Shown here: positions 1 through 8,215 of the stretch, one piece after another | Layout: the number at the start of each line of letters is the position of its first letter | Position numbering within the stretch: position 1 is the stretch's first letter | Assembly (NCBI GenBank): GCA_002691885.1 | Contig: NZJB01000004.1 | Location: 30,655 to 43,227, forward strand | DNA from: Gammaproteobacteria bacterium | GTDB taxonomy: Bacteria; Pseudomonadota; Gammaproteobacteria; Pseudomonadales; Pseudohongiellaceae | DNA: 12,573 bases | Reading direction: 5' to 3' | Made by a program: the position numbers and the translations under genes | The notes under the pieces: generated by a model | What the model was told of the DNA's origin: nothing | Database searches by the model: none | What the model saw: only the letters and a program-made list of their open reading frames with translations

Positions 1-1002
1 GAAGCCAGCCAGGGAGAGCGATCTGGCAAACTTGTTGTCGAGTTAACCCGCGTATCACACCGCTTTGATACCAAAGAAATCATCAAAAACTTGTCGGCGA
101 CCGTGATGCGAGGTGACCGGATCGGGTTGATTGGAGTCAATGGCGCAGGTAAATCGACCCTGCTTAAACTGATACTAGGCGATCTCACACCCAGTGAGGG
201 CGGTATCAAGCTGGGCACGAAACTGGAAATCGCCTATTTCGATCAGCTTCGGGAACATCTCGATCCGGAGAAGGACCTGATTGATAACGTTTGTGGCGGG
301 CAGGACTTCATCGAAATCAACGGCAAGCGAAAGCACGCCATCACCTACCTCAACGACTTCCTGTTCACGCCTGACCGGGTCCGCACGCCAGCCGGAGCAC
401 TCAGCGGTGGCGAGCAGAACAGAGCAATTATGGCCAAGCTGTTCAGCAAACCCGCTAACATCCTCGTGCTGGATGAACCCACCAATGACCTGGATATAGA
501 AACTCTGGAGTTGCTGGAAGACATTCTGATTTCCTTTGAAGGCACCGTTCTGATGGTGAGCCATGACAGACAGTTCATGGACAATACCGTGACCAGCGTG
601 ATGGTGTTCACCGGCGGCGGCAGCGTCGAAACGCATGTCGGTGGTTACACCGACTGGACCCGCGGGGGAGGATCGTTGCAGCACATTCAGGGTCAAGAAC
701 ATTTTGCATCTAGACCGAACACCCCAGAAACGTCAGACACGGACGGTAAGCGCAGCCCGCAGCAGATGCAGGCTCAACGGAAAAATGCCAACAAGAAGAA
801 GAAAGAGCTTGAACGGCTGATGAGACAAATCAACAAGCTCGAGAGCGAGGCGCAGAAACTGGAAGCAGAGATGGCAGCAGAGGACTTTTATGGTGGTGAT
901 CAGTCCGACGTCGAGGCTGTACTTAAAAAGATGGAGGATAATCGTTCCGAGTTGAATGCGGCCTATGAGGCCTGGGAGATCCTAGAGCAAGAGGAAGACT
1001 GA
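1..1002 (+). CDS. uup: Uup-like ABC-F ATPase, C-terminal part (5' end outside window)
   Basis: The reading frame is open from base 1, so the start and the first ABC domain lie upstream. The 333 visible residues hold the second ATPase domain: Walker A GVNGAGKST (fragment residues 45-53), signature LSGGEQN (from 134), Walker B ILVLDEPTNDLD (from 154, catalytic Glu about 159) and the H-switch SHDR (His about 188). A VGGYTDW segment follows, like the one ending the second domain of Uup proteins. The tail, about residues 250-333, is rich in Lys, Glu and Leu and looks like the coiled-coil C-terminal domain of Uup. E. coli Uup is about 635 residues, so roughly half is present. Family members are soluble, lack membrane domains, and act on ribosomes or branched DNA. 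The Uup assignment rests on the C-terminal domain; other ABC-F members remain possible. Confidence 0.9.
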   Translation, partial: EASQGERSGKLVVELTRVSHRFDTKEIIKNLSATVMRGDRIGLIGVNGAGKSTLLKLILGDLTPSEGGIKLGTKLEIAYFDQLREHLDPEKDLIDNVCGGQDFIEINGKRKHAITYLNDFLFTPDRVRTPAGALSGGEQNRAIMAKLFSKPANILVLDEPTNDLDIETLELLEDILISFEGTVLMVSHDRQFMDNTVTSVMVFTGGGSVETHVGGYTDWTRGGGSLQHIQGQEHFASRPNTPETSDTDGKRSPQQMQAQRKNANKKKKELERLMRQINKLESEAQKLEAEMAAEDFYGGDQSDVEAVLKKMEDNRSELNAAYEAWEILEQEED

Positions 1003-1216
1003 TCAGTGCTGAAACGAACCAGCGAATCAACATTCATGACATGGTCTGCCCCTCTTCGACTGCAGAAACGGAGCCCGATCCGGGAAATTGCCCTGCCCCC
1101 CCCTTTATTGGCTTTTTTGCGGTGACAGGACGAAAAATCGGGGCCAGGGGCCTACAAGCGCAGCAGAATCTGTTATGGTTCGCGCTTCGTGTTTATGAAG
1201 CCGGATTCTGACGTCG
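1003..1216. other. Intergenic gap between uup and the receptor gene
   Basis: This 214-base gap separates two genes on the same strand. It contains a C9 run (about 1095-1103) and a T6 run (1113-1118). No convincing GC-rich stem precedes the T-run, so I do not call a terminator. No -35/-10 pair with good spacing was seen for the receptor gene; TGTTATGGT at 1171-1179 loosely resembles an extended -10. Confidence 0.5.
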
Positions 1217-3418
1217 ATGCAACCGCTTTATTCCCCGAGTTTCGCGAAAACATCGATCGGCATGATGGCGCTCGGATACCTGCTGCATGCAACTGCAGCT
1301 CACGGCCAGCAGGCTCCGGAAAACGCAGCTTCCTTGACCGGGCCGGTCAGCGGCGAACGCAACAGCACAGTAGACCCCGGCGCGGCGAATTCAACAGTCG
1401 TCTACGAGTCCGGATTCTTTGATCAGTACAATCCCATCACCGCCAGCGACATGCTGGACCGAATACCCGGCGTCAATGTTTTTGGCGGAAATCGCGGTGG
1501 CGGCGGCCGAGGTCTGGGCACTGGCGGCAACATCCTCATCAACGGACAGAGGATCGCGGGCAAGGACAACTCAGCGCGGGATCAGCTGGATCGCATTTTT
1601 GCTGCCGAAGTCGAGCGCATCGAAATCATCAGGGACACCTCCGGCGAGCTGAACGTCAGGGGCGCTGGCGAGGTAATCAACATCATTCTTTTGGCGCTAC
1701 CTTCGCGGTCGAGCACTCAGGTAGAGCTCGTTCAGCGCCTAAACCATGACGATACCTATGAGATAGGCGGCAACGTCGGCTGGTCCACCCAAATCGGCAA
1801 CTTTCAGGCGCTGGTCAATGCTGAATCGAGTCCTAACTACGAAAACCGCGACAACAGGGAAGTCCGAGTGACCCCCGGCGGTGAAGTGTTAGGCACGCTG
1901 TTTGAAGAGAATGTTCGCGATCAGGATCGGCGGTCCCTGAGCACCAACATGAGCTATGGCCTGGGTGCCCACCGAATGCAGCTCAATGCCCAACTCCAGC
2001 AGGGGGATTTCCCGCGCGCTATCCAGAGAGATTTCGTCGACTTTATCGACGGTGTGGGCATTGAAAGTACCCAGGAAGAACGGATAAATAACGACGAAAG
2101 TAACTGGGAGATCGGTGGCGACTATGAATACAGCTTTACAAAAAGCTCCCGGCTGGCCGTGCTGTTTGTCACCAACAACGAAATTCGCAACTCGATCAGA
2201 GAGCGGTTCATAGCAGACCAGTCCACTGAGCCACTGTCCAAAAATCTGTTCATTGATTCTCAGCGGGAGAGAAGCGAATTCATCGTTCAATCGAACTATA
2301 ATTTTTCACTGAGCGCAGAGCAATCGGTCCGGGTAGGTTTCGAGCGGGCAATCACGGAGCTGGATTCAGCTCTTTTCATCGCCAGTCCTTTCGGCACCGA
2401 ACCGGCGTCAGATCAGTACGGCGGTCTGTCATTGTTGGCTTCTGCCTCTAACGCAGGAACGAGCGTCAAGGAAACCCGCTATGAAGGTTTCGCCTTCCAC
2501 AACTGGACGATCAACGACAAAAGCTCTCTCGAAAGCAGTGTCGTATATGAAACCTCGGAAATTGCTCAGACCGGTGAGCTCAGCAAAATCCGGGACTTCC
2601 AGTTCTGGCGCCCGACCTTTGACTATCGCTATAACTTTGCTGACAACTTCCGGTTTCGCGGAACTGTACGGCGGAATGTATCACAGCTAAGCTTCTCGGC
2701 ATTCGCAGCGACTGCAAATGACGAAGACCGTGATATTGACGGCTTTGCCGGGAATCCGGAGCTCGAGCCCGAAACCAGCTGGTCTTACGAAGGGGAGCTG
2801 GAGTATCGCCTGCCCAATGATGCGGGTGTTCTGGCCACCAGAGTCTTTTACACAGACATCGATAACCAGATTGGTCGGATCAACGCTACGGTTGATCCCG
2901 ACAGACCGGTTTCTGCCACCGGAAACGTTGGGCCGGCCAAGGAATACGGATGGTTCACGCGAGCCAGCCTGAGGCTGATCCAGTTTAATCTACCAAACGC
3001 CATAGTCTCTGGCCGAATGGGCCTGTTTGATTCTGAAATACTCGACCCTTTCATAAATCAAAAAGTCCGTACCGGCGGCAGAGCATTTGCTAACCTGAAT
3101 TTCAGGCAGGACGTTACGTCCATCAACCTGAGTTATGGCATCGATTACAGCCACCCGGTATGGGGTGGTTACTACAATATCGACATCGTTACACGAACTC
3201 GCAATGACCGACAGCGATCACTGGACTTGTTCGTGCAGAAAATCTGGTTCGAAGACTGGGTGTTCAGACTGGAAACCGACAACACGCTCGACGCCTCCCA
3301 GTGTCGATATCGGGAGCGCTACGACGGCACGACCATTGACGGCAACATCGCACTGATTCAGGATTCCTGCAGCAGCCGTTACCGCCGTTGGATACTCAGT
3401 GTACAGACCACGTTCTGA
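1217..3418 (+). CDS. TonB-dependent outer-membrane receptor
   Basis: The 733-residue protein begins with a likely Sec signal peptide (residues 1-30: Lys11, hydrophobic core 14-28, AHG before Gln31). A stretch VVYESGFF (61-68) lies where a TonB box would be expected. A plug domain follows at about 63-157, with DMLDRIPGVNV, a glycine-rich turn (90-104), ILINGQRIAGK and VERIEIIRD, typical of TonB-receptor plugs. The rest is a run of alternating polar and hydrophobic strands consistent with a beta-barrel, ending in Phe as outer-membrane barrels do. Two cysteines near the C terminus could form a disulfide. Such receptors import bulky ligands using TonB energy; the ligand cannot be inferred and no SusD-like partner is adjacent. 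The Shine-Dalgarno match before ATG 1217 is poor. ATG 1262 is an alternative, but it would remove the basic part of the signal peptide. Confidence 0.9.
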   Translation: MQPLYSPSFAKTSIGMMALGYLLHATAAHGQQAPENAASLTGPVSGERNSTVDPGAANSTVVYESGFFDQYNPITASDMLDRIPGVNVFGGNRGGGGRGLGTGGNILINGQRIAGKDNSARDQLDRIFAAEVERIEIIRDTSGELNVRGAGEVINIILLALPSRSSTQVELVQRLNHDDTYEIGGNVGWSTQIGNFQALVNAESSPNYENRDNREVRVTPGGEVLGTLFEENVRDQDRRSLSTNMSYGLGAHRMQLNAQLQQGDFPRAIQRDFVDFIDGVGIESTQEERINNDESNWEIGGDYEYSFTKSSRLAVLFVTNNEIRNSIRERFIADQSTEPLSKNLFIDSQRERSEFIVQSNYNFSLSAEQSVRVGFERAITELDSALFIASPFGTEPASDQYGGLSLLASASNAGTSVKETRYEGFAFHNWTINDKSSLESSVVYETSEIAQTGELSKIRDFQFWRPTFDYRYNFADNFRFRGTVRRNVSQLSFSAFAATANDEDRDIDGFAGNPELEPETSWSYEGELEYRLPNDAGVLATRVFYTDIDNQIGRINATVDPDRPVSATGNVGPAKEYGWFTRASLRLIQFNLPNAIVSGRMGLFDSEILDPFINQKVRTGGRAFANLNFRQDVTSINLSYGIDYSHPVWGGYYNIDIVTRTRNDRQRSLDLFVQKIWFEDWVFRLETDNTLDASQCRYRERYDGTTIDGNIALIQDSCSSRYRRWILSVQTTF

Positions 3419-3481
3419 ATAACCGTTGCCCGCTCTCGTTCCACTTAAGAGACGCACTAAAACCTAACAATAAAGCAGGGT

Positions 3482-3922
3482 TCAAGAGAACCGGACAAAC
3501 GCCAGATGCAGCAGCACTGCCATCACTGCCAGCAACTGCAGCCCATTGAGCACCTCTGAGCGACGGTGCAGCTTGTCAAAAGTTTCTGCGGTCCCCGCCT
3601 CACCGGCTCGCGAGCGATCACGGTAATCATTGATCTGCGGCATAAGGTATTGACGGCAGTATGCAGTCGATCCAGCAATCAGCAGCATCAGGCCGGCATT
3701 CATAGGCGCGAAGGCCATCAGGGTCAGCGCGCCCAGCCCGGCCAGAGTCAGAATCAACAGGTAGTACCAGGGAAACACCGCGCGCACAAATTTGCCGGCC
3801 ACATCGATGTCCAGCTTGATGAAAATAAGCGGCGCCATCACGAAGGAAAAAAACAGCATCGAGCCTGCCAGCAAAGCGACCAGAACTGTTGCGACGCCCT
3901 GAAGTATCTGTATAAGTTCCAT
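3482..3922 (-). CDS. DUF4149-type small integral membrane protein
   Basis: A 146-residue protein with four probable membrane segments at about 8-30, 52-70, 74-88 and 125-143. A charged loop lies at about 96-120. The pattern FFSFVMAP in the first segment, FPWYY at about 50-54, and a C-terminal LHRRSEVLNGLQLL (118-131) match my recollection of the DUF4149 (TMEM205-like) family. Its biochemical function is not established. The gene converges on the receptor gene (63-base gap) and diverges from the YhhQ-type gene. ATG 3922 has no clear Shine-Dalgarno sequence, but it places the first membrane segment right after the N terminus. Membrane location is well supported; the family name is from recognition of motifs only. 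Confidence 0.8.
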   Translation of the reverse strand: MELIQILQGVATVLVALLAGSMLFFSFVMAPLIFIKLDIDVAGKFVRAVFPWYYLLILTLAGLGALTLMAFAPMNAGLMLLIAGSTAYCRQYLMPQINDYRDRSRAGEAGTAETFDKLHRRSEVLNGLQLLAVMAVLLHLAFVRFS

Positions 3923-4004
3923 ACGCGATATAACGAGCGAGCGCGGTGTCTAGATCTGATCAGCAAGCGATCACTGAAGAGTATTAAAACGACGCAGCAA
4001 GGCA

Positions 4005-4019
4005 TAGAATCATTATAAA
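4005..4019. promoter_or_regulatory. Possible overlapping divergent -10 elements
   Basis: On the minus strand 4017-4012 reads TATAAT, a perfect -10, placed 90 bases before the DUF4149 start. On the plus strand TAGAAT (4005-4010) and TATAAA (4014-4019) precede the YhhQ-type gene. No good -35 at standard spacing was found on either strand, so this rests on the -10 matches in an AT-rich patch between divergent genes. Confidence 0.3.
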
Positions 4020-4053
4020 GATAGGCTCTCTGTAAAAATAATTAGAGTTGTCT

Positions 4054-4836
4054 ATGTTTCAAACGGATATGACTTTCATCACTGAACTTTTCACTCGGAA
4101 TCAAGAGCTGCTATGGTTTGCAACCATTGCTGCGGATCTGGGATTCGCGATTTTGCTGTTCCGCCTATTCGGCAGGCAGGGGCTCTATGCCAGCATTGTC
4201 ATCAGCCTTCTGCTGGCAAATCTGCAAGGCCCCAAACTCACTGAGATTTTCGGCCTGCAAACCAGCATGGCTGTCATCCTCTACTCCAGCATCTATTTTG
4301 CGACCGATTTGCTCAGTGAACGCTACGGCAAGGCAGAGGCAACACGGGCGGTCATGATCGGATTTACGGTCAGTGTCATGATCATCGTAATGATCAGCAT
4401 GAGCCTGTTCTATCTGCCCGCCTCAGCGCCAGCAACTGCCGAACTCGCTCAGCGCATGCACGAGGCGACGGCGACCCTGTTTGATTTTACGCCACGCTTC
4501 GTTCTCGGCTCACTGCTGGCCTATCTGGTCAGCCAGCGTTTTGACGTCTGGATTTTTCATGCAATTAAGCTAAAAACTCAGGGCAGGCATCTGTGGCTGC
4601 GGAACAACGTATCCACTATGTGCTCGCAGGCGCTGGACGCCCTGATCTATGGTCTTGTGGTGTGGTGGGGCGTCGTCGACCTGGCCACAGCCATGCAGTT
4701 AGCGCTCTCTAAATATCTGTTCAAACTGCTCATCGCGGCACTGGATACCCCGTTCATTTATCTCGCTCGCAACTGGAACGTGACAGACCGGGATTGGGTT
4801 GGCGGCCAAACCGGGGTCAGGTCGAATCAGGTCTGA
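4054..4836 (+). CDS. yhhQ: YhhQ-family queuosine precursor transporter
   Basis: A 260-residue polytopic membrane protein. It carries the family hallmarks DLLSERYGKAEA (85-96) and WLRNNVSTMCSQALDALIYG (181-200), which I recognise from the YhhQ/VUT (DUF165) family. About six hydrophobic segments are visible, at roughly 20-38, 43-58, 70-84, 98-120, 147-166 and 195-232. E. coli YhhQ imports queuosine precursors (preQ0/preQ1) across the inner membrane for tRNA modification, and the same role is inferred here. I chose ATG 4054, with AGAG at 4044-4047 as a spaced ribosome site; an in-frame TTG at 4048 adds only two residues and sits directly on that site. Neither a preQ1 riboswitch nor other queuosine genes are visible. 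The C-terminal tail after about 240 is hydrophilic and probably cytoplasmic. Confidence 0.9.
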   Translation: MFQTDMTFITELFTRNQELLWFATIAADLGFAILLFRLFGRQGLYASIVISLLLANLQGPKLTEIFGLQTSMAVILYSSIYFATDLLSERYGKAEATRAVMIGFTVSVMIIVMISMSLFYLPASAPATAELAQRMHEATATLFDFTPRFVLGSLLAYLVSQRFDVWIFHAIKLKTQGRHLWLRNNVSTMCSQALDALIYGLVVWWGVVDLATAMQLALSKYLFKLLIAALDTPFIYLARNWNVTDRDWVGGQTGVRSNQV

Positions 4837-4937
4837 CAGATATAGGGTCTACTCCCGGCGACAGCGACTTCGCGAAGGCACAGATCAGGGCGGAACAGAA
4901 TGGGCCGGTTCCTGCATAAAATTGCACCAATACGGCT

Positions 4938-4943
4938 TATAAT
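4938..4943 (+). promoter_or_regulatory. Candidate -10 box for the metalloprotease gene
   Basis: TATAAT matches the sigma-70 -10 consensus exactly and lies 78 bases before ATG 5022. TTGCAC (4922-4927) is upstream but only 10 bases away, too close for a normal -35. At 17-base spacing the hexamer is CATAAA, a weak match. No TGn extension is present. Confidence 0.35.
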
Positions 4944-4994
4944 CCTGCCTTGTGTCCCGGCTTAACTACCTAACCTCTTTCAAATTTGAGTCGA

Positions 4995-5013
4995 GCCCGA
5001 ACGCGGGCCAGGA
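4995..5013 (+). promoter_or_regulatory. GC hairpin abutting the Shine-Dalgarno of the metalloprotease gene
   Basis: GCCCG-AACG-CGGGC (4995-5008) can form a perfect five-pair stem with a four-base loop. It ends one base before AGGA (5010-5013), which is 8 bases from ATG 5022. This ribosome site is the main reason for preferring ATG 5022 to the upstream TTG 4986. Whether the hairpin affects translation is unknown. Confidence 0.4.
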
Positions 5014-5021
5014 TCATCATC

Positions 5022-7508
5022 ATGGCAACATCTGCTTTTTTCCGACTGTCCAGATCATCAGGCAACACAGCCCCGCACCATAGGACAAGCGCCGCTTTAA
5101 GGCGCCTTGTTGTTGCCGTAGGCATACTGACAATGCTGCTCGGGCCTGCCGTGTCCCGCGCACAGAGTCTTCCATCGATCGAGGACACCGTGGCCGGCGC
5201 CGAACGGCTGTCCGGATACTTTACCATGTACTGGAACAACTCAACGGGTCAGATGTACTGGGAGATCGACTCGATTGACGCTGAATTCCTCTATCAGGTT
5301 TCCATGGCGTCGGGTCTGGGCTCCAATCCCGTCGGTATTGACCGCGGTCAATTAAGTGGCACCTATGTACTGTCGCCAAAACGCATAGGGCCTCGCCTCT
5401 TGCTGATGCAGCCCAACTACCGCTACCGCGCGTCGAGTACCAATGAGCTGGAGCGACAGGCGGTCGAAGATTCATTTGCCCCTTCAGTACTCTGGGGGTT
5501 TGACATCGTCGCGGAGACAGAGGGACGCGTCCTGGTTGACGCCTCTGACTTCTTCTTAAGAGATGCTAGGGACGTTGCGGGCACGATCGCCAATCGTGGA
5601 CAGGGACGCTTTACGCTGGATGTCAGTCGAAGCGCCTTTTACCTTGACAACACCAAGGCCTTTCCCGAAAACGTCGAAATCGAGACCTTACTGACGTTCG
5701 CCAGCAGTGACCCCGGGAGTTTGGTTTCCGGCGTTGCCTCGAACGGGAGCGCCATCACCCTCAGGCAGCACCACTCCTTGGTCAAACTGCCGGATGACAA
5801 TTTCAGAGTTCGCCTTGCAGACCCGCGCATCGGCACTAGTGGACCTACCATTCAAGATTACAGTACAGGCATTGACGAAGACCTGCAGATCAGGCTGGTG
5901 GCCCGGCACCGGCTGGAGAAAAAAGATCCGAATGCCGCCCGATCAGAGCCCGTGGAGCCGATCGTCTACTACGTCGACTCCGGCACGCCCGAGCCAATCA
6001 AAAGTGCCTTGATCGAAGGGGCGAGCTGGTGGAATCAGGCTTTTGACGCTGCCGGTTTTATAAATGCCTTTCAGGTCAAAGAGCTGCCGCCGGGCGCAGA
6101 CGCTCAGGATATTCGATACAACATGATCCATTGGACCCACCGGCGGACCAGAGGCTATTCCTACGGTGGCTCAGTACAGGACCCAAGAACGGGTGAAATC
6201 ATCAAAGGAAACGTCAACCTGGGCAGCCTTCGGCTCAGGCAGGACTATCTGCATGGTCAGGGCTTGCAGCCCGGTTTCGATTACTTGTCTTCGGCAGGAG
6301 GTAACAACGACGCTTCTGTCAATATGGCCCTCGACAGGGTGAGACAGCTGTCTGCACATGAAGTGGGCCACACTCTTGGATATCCCCACAACTACCTAGC
6401 CAGTTCATATGGCCGGGAGAGTGTCATGGACTATCCTGCACCCCTGATAGAAATCACGGAGGAAGAGCAGCTTGATTTTTCCAATGCCTACCTGCAGCGG
6501 ATAGGCGAGTATGACAAGCTAGCTGTGCGGTATTCCTATGAACAGTTTCCGCAAGGCACCGACGAGGAAGAGGAGCTAGCAAAAATTGTGCAGGAAAGCC
6601 TGGACCGGGGTCTGCTGTTCATGGCCCACAACAACAATAATTTTGTCGGCGCCGGCCATCAGTATGCCAGCGCCTGGGACAATGGCGATAATCTGGTAGA
6701 ACAGCTGAAGACGGAAATCGAAGTGCGTCGCATCGGTCTGGCTAATTTCAGCTCGGCGCTGATTCGCGAGGGCGAGCCCCACTCCGAGCTCGAGTATGTG
6801 CTGTTGCCACTGTATATGCATCATCGTTTCCAGCTTAATTCAGCGGCTCAGAGTATTGGCGGCGCTGATTATCGCAATGCCGTCCGCGGGGACGGGCAAA
6901 CGCCATTTACTGTTGTTGACGGCGAAGAGCAGAGAGAAGCTCTGAACACTGTCCTCTCTACGCTCGACGTCAATTTTCTGAAACTGCCGCAGAACATCCT
7001 GCAGCTACTGCCCCCTGCTGCCTATCGCCATAATCAGGGCGAAGCGTTTCCCGGAAGAAGCGGGCTGCTATTCGACGCCCTCGGGGCAGCTGAAGGGGCC
7101 GCCAATCTGTCGATACAAACCCTGCTGCATCCAGCGCGCATGCAAAGGCTGGTCAGCTACGGCAGCATGGGTGATTACCCGAATCTGGAAGAAGTGGTCG
7201 ACAGTTTATTAGAAAGCACCTGGGGTGCCGAAAAGCCTGAAGACGACTATGGCCAACAAATCCTCAATGTGGCGCAGAGAGTCACAGTCGATGAAATGAT
7301 CACTCAGGCCAGCGATACAGAAAGCTCCGGAGAAGTGAGAGCAGTTCTGGCCAGTCGCCTGAACGCGCTTGCCGGTGAGTTGGAAAGCAGGAGGAACACC
7401 ACGGCCCAAGAACAAGCCACGGCCGCAGAGATTCGCCGGTGGCAGCAACGTGCGCCGGGCTCAGAAGCGGCACCAGCCCTGCAAATGCCTCCCGGGGATC
7501 CGATATAA
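5022..7508 (+). CDS. Exported zinc metalloprotease, DUF5117/DUF4953 type
   Basis: The protein is 828 residues from ATG 5022. The N terminus has a long basic region, RR at 27-28, a hydrophobic core (about 29-43) and SRA before Gln48, a likely signal peptidase I site; the twin Arg lacks the rest of a Tat motif. The zinc site is HEVGHTLGYPH (446-456), with His446, His450 and His456 as expected ligands and Glu447 as catalytic base. ESVMDYP (466-472) follows as a metzincin-like Met-turn. The N-terminal part, including LSGYFTMYW and long beta-rich stretches, and the overall length fit the large secreted proteins annotated as zinc-dependent metalloprotease with DUF5117 and DUF4953. Substrate is unknown. 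The zinc site is intact, so an active peptidase is expected in the periplasm or outside the cell. A longer form from TTG 4986 is possible but has no good ribosome site. Confidence 0.9.
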   Translation: MATSAFFRLSRSSGNTAPHHRTSAALRRLVVAVGILTMLLGPAVSRAQSLPSIEDTVAGAERLSGYFTMYWNNSTGQMYWEIDSIDAEFLYQVSMASGLGSNPVGIDRGQLSGTYVLSPKRIGPRLLLMQPNYRYRASSTNELERQAVEDSFAPSVLWGFDIVAETEGRVLVDASDFFLRDARDVAGTIANRGQGRFTLDVSRSAFYLDNTKAFPENVEIETLLTFASSDPGSLVSGVASNGSAITLRQHHSLVKLPDDNFRVRLADPRIGTSGPTIQDYSTGIDEDLQIRLVARHRLEKKDPNAARSEPVEPIVYYVDSGTPEPIKSALIEGASWWNQAFDAAGFINAFQVKELPPGADAQDIRYNMIHWTHRRTRGYSYGGSVQDPRTGEIIKGNVNLGSLRLRQDYLHGQGLQPGFDYLSSAGGNNDASVNMALDRVRQLSAHEVGHTLGYPHNYLASSYGRESVMDYPAPLIEITEEEQLDFSNAYLQRIGEYDKLAVRYSYEQFPQGTDEEEELAKIVQESLDRGLLFMAHNNNNFVGAGHQYASAWDNGDNLVEQLKTEIEVRRIGLANFSSALIREGEPHSELEYVLLPLYMHHRFQLNSAAQSIGGADYRNAVRGDGQTPFTVVDGEEQREALNTVLSTLDVNFLKLPQNILQLLPPAAYRHNQGEAFPGRSGLLFDALGAAEGAANLSIQTLLHPARMQRLVSYGSMGDYPNLEEVVDSLLESTWGAEKPEDDYGQQILNVAQRVTVDEMITQASDTESSGEVRAVLASRLNALAGELESRRNTTAQEQATAAEIRRWQQRAPGSEAAPALQMPPGDPI

Positions 7509-7592
7509 GAAGAATTGTGGGACGCCTTGATTAGGATTTGTAGTCGATGCACTCCGTCAGGCGTAGTTCAGTGAATGTAAACAATACGGCAT

Positions 7593-7629
7593 AAAACGTG
7601 CGCAGGAGCAGGCCGCCTGCCCGTGTTTT
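7593..7629. terminator. Possible bidirectional terminator between convergent genes
   Basis: GCAGG (7608-7612), loop CCG, CCTGC (7616-7620) form a five-pair GC stem. AAAAC (7593-7597) lies on the left and GTTTT (7625-7629) on the right, so transcripts from either side would end in a short U-run. A second GCAGG at 7602-7606 offers an alternative pairing. The U-runs are only four bases and are offset from the stem, so the call is tentative. The position, in a 145-base gap between convergent stops, is what one would expect. Confidence 0.4.
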
Positions 7630-7653
7630 GCACGAGCCTTCTGATCGCCGGGA

Positions 7654-8205
7654 TTAAAAGTCTCCGAAGACCTCAAAACCGAGGCGCTCGGCATAACGGG
7701 CTTCCAAAATGTCTGTTTTTTGCAGGTTGCCGGCAAACAACGCTTCGATATCCTGCGAAACAAGTTCAATCGCGCCCAGTCGTGCGCCTGTTGTCTGCAT
7801 CAGTTGCAGAGTAGTGCCCCAGAGAGCGAGCATTCGATTGTCTATCAGCCTGGCCTCATTTTCCTTCGCCCATTCAGAACCTATCAGAATCCCCAGATTA
7901 CGAAGGCGCGAGGAAAGCACCGCTCGTTGCTCCGGCTCTGTGATATTCCGCAACTGCCGTTCAACATCAAGCCAGCCAGTCGGATAAATCACGGTCCCCT
8001 GATAAAACCCGAGAATCCATTCGAGATAGGCCTGCTCAGACTGCAGCACCTGATTTGCTGCATCAGCCTGATAGGCACTTATGAAAAGATTGCTTGGCGG
8101 AACATCATCCGGCCAGTCACGAATGCTTGGCGTGATGCAGGAAGCCAGCGCAACCACTAACGGAAGAATCTTCAGGATTCTGAAAAAGTTGAGGCTTCCT
8201 TGCAT
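7654..8205 (-). CDS. Small lipoprotein of unknown function
   Basis: From ATG 8205 the protein is 183 residues. Its N terminus has Arg9 and Lys12, a hydrophobic core and the lipobox LASC, with Cys23 as the lipidated residue. Ile24 follows rather than Asp, which suggests sorting to the outer membrane. The mature part is rich in Leu, Gln, Glu and Arg and looks mostly helical, with no motif I recognise. The open frame extends upstream to ATG 8349, but that extension overlaps the preceding gene and would bury the signal peptide, so ATG 8205 is chosen. It begins 10 bases after the stop of the secreted-protein gene on the same strand, indicating co-transcription. The Shine-Dalgarno match is weak, so translation may be coupled. 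The call of lipoprotein is firm; function is unknown. Confidence 0.8.
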   Translation of the reverse strand: MQGSLNFFRILKILPLVVALASCITPSIRDWPDDVPPSNLFISAYQADAANQVLQSEQAYLEWILGFYQGTVIYPTGWLDVERQLRNITEPEQRAVLSSRLRNLGILIGSEWAKENEARLIDNRMLALWGTTLQLMQTTGARLGAIELVSQDIEALFAGNLQKTDILEARYAERLGFEVFGDF

Positions 8206-8215
8206 AGTTGGATGC

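Noticed and set aside
175..702. 175-codon minus-strand open frame within the ABC-F gene
   Set aside because: It lies wholly antisense to conserved Walker and signature motifs and shows no signal or domain of its own.
1081..1140. Intrinsic terminator after the ABC-F gene at the T6 run
   Set aside because: No GC-rich inverted repeat directly precedes the T-run; the nearest stem (CCCG-ATC-CGGG) is too short and about 25 bases away.
3566..4018. 150-codon plus-strand open frame opposite the DUF4149 gene
   Set aside because: It is antisense to a four-helix membrane protein with family motifs, and its own translation is rich in Gln, Arg and His with no domain, typical of an antisense shadow.
3923..4053. 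preQ1 riboswitch upstream of the queuosine-precursor transporter
   Set aside because: I looked for the small preQ1 aptamer pattern (a GC stem followed by an A-rich tail pairing back into the loop) and found only unstructured AT-rich sequence.
4922..4943. TTGCAC/TATAAT as a complete sigma-70 promoter
   Set aside because: The two hexamers are only 10 bases apart, far below the 16-18 normally needed, so only the -10 is listed.
5090..5150. Twin-arginine (Tat) signal in the metalloprotease
   Set aside because: RR is followed by LVV but lacks the S/T before and the F-L-K context, and zinc peptidases of this kind normally use the Sec route.
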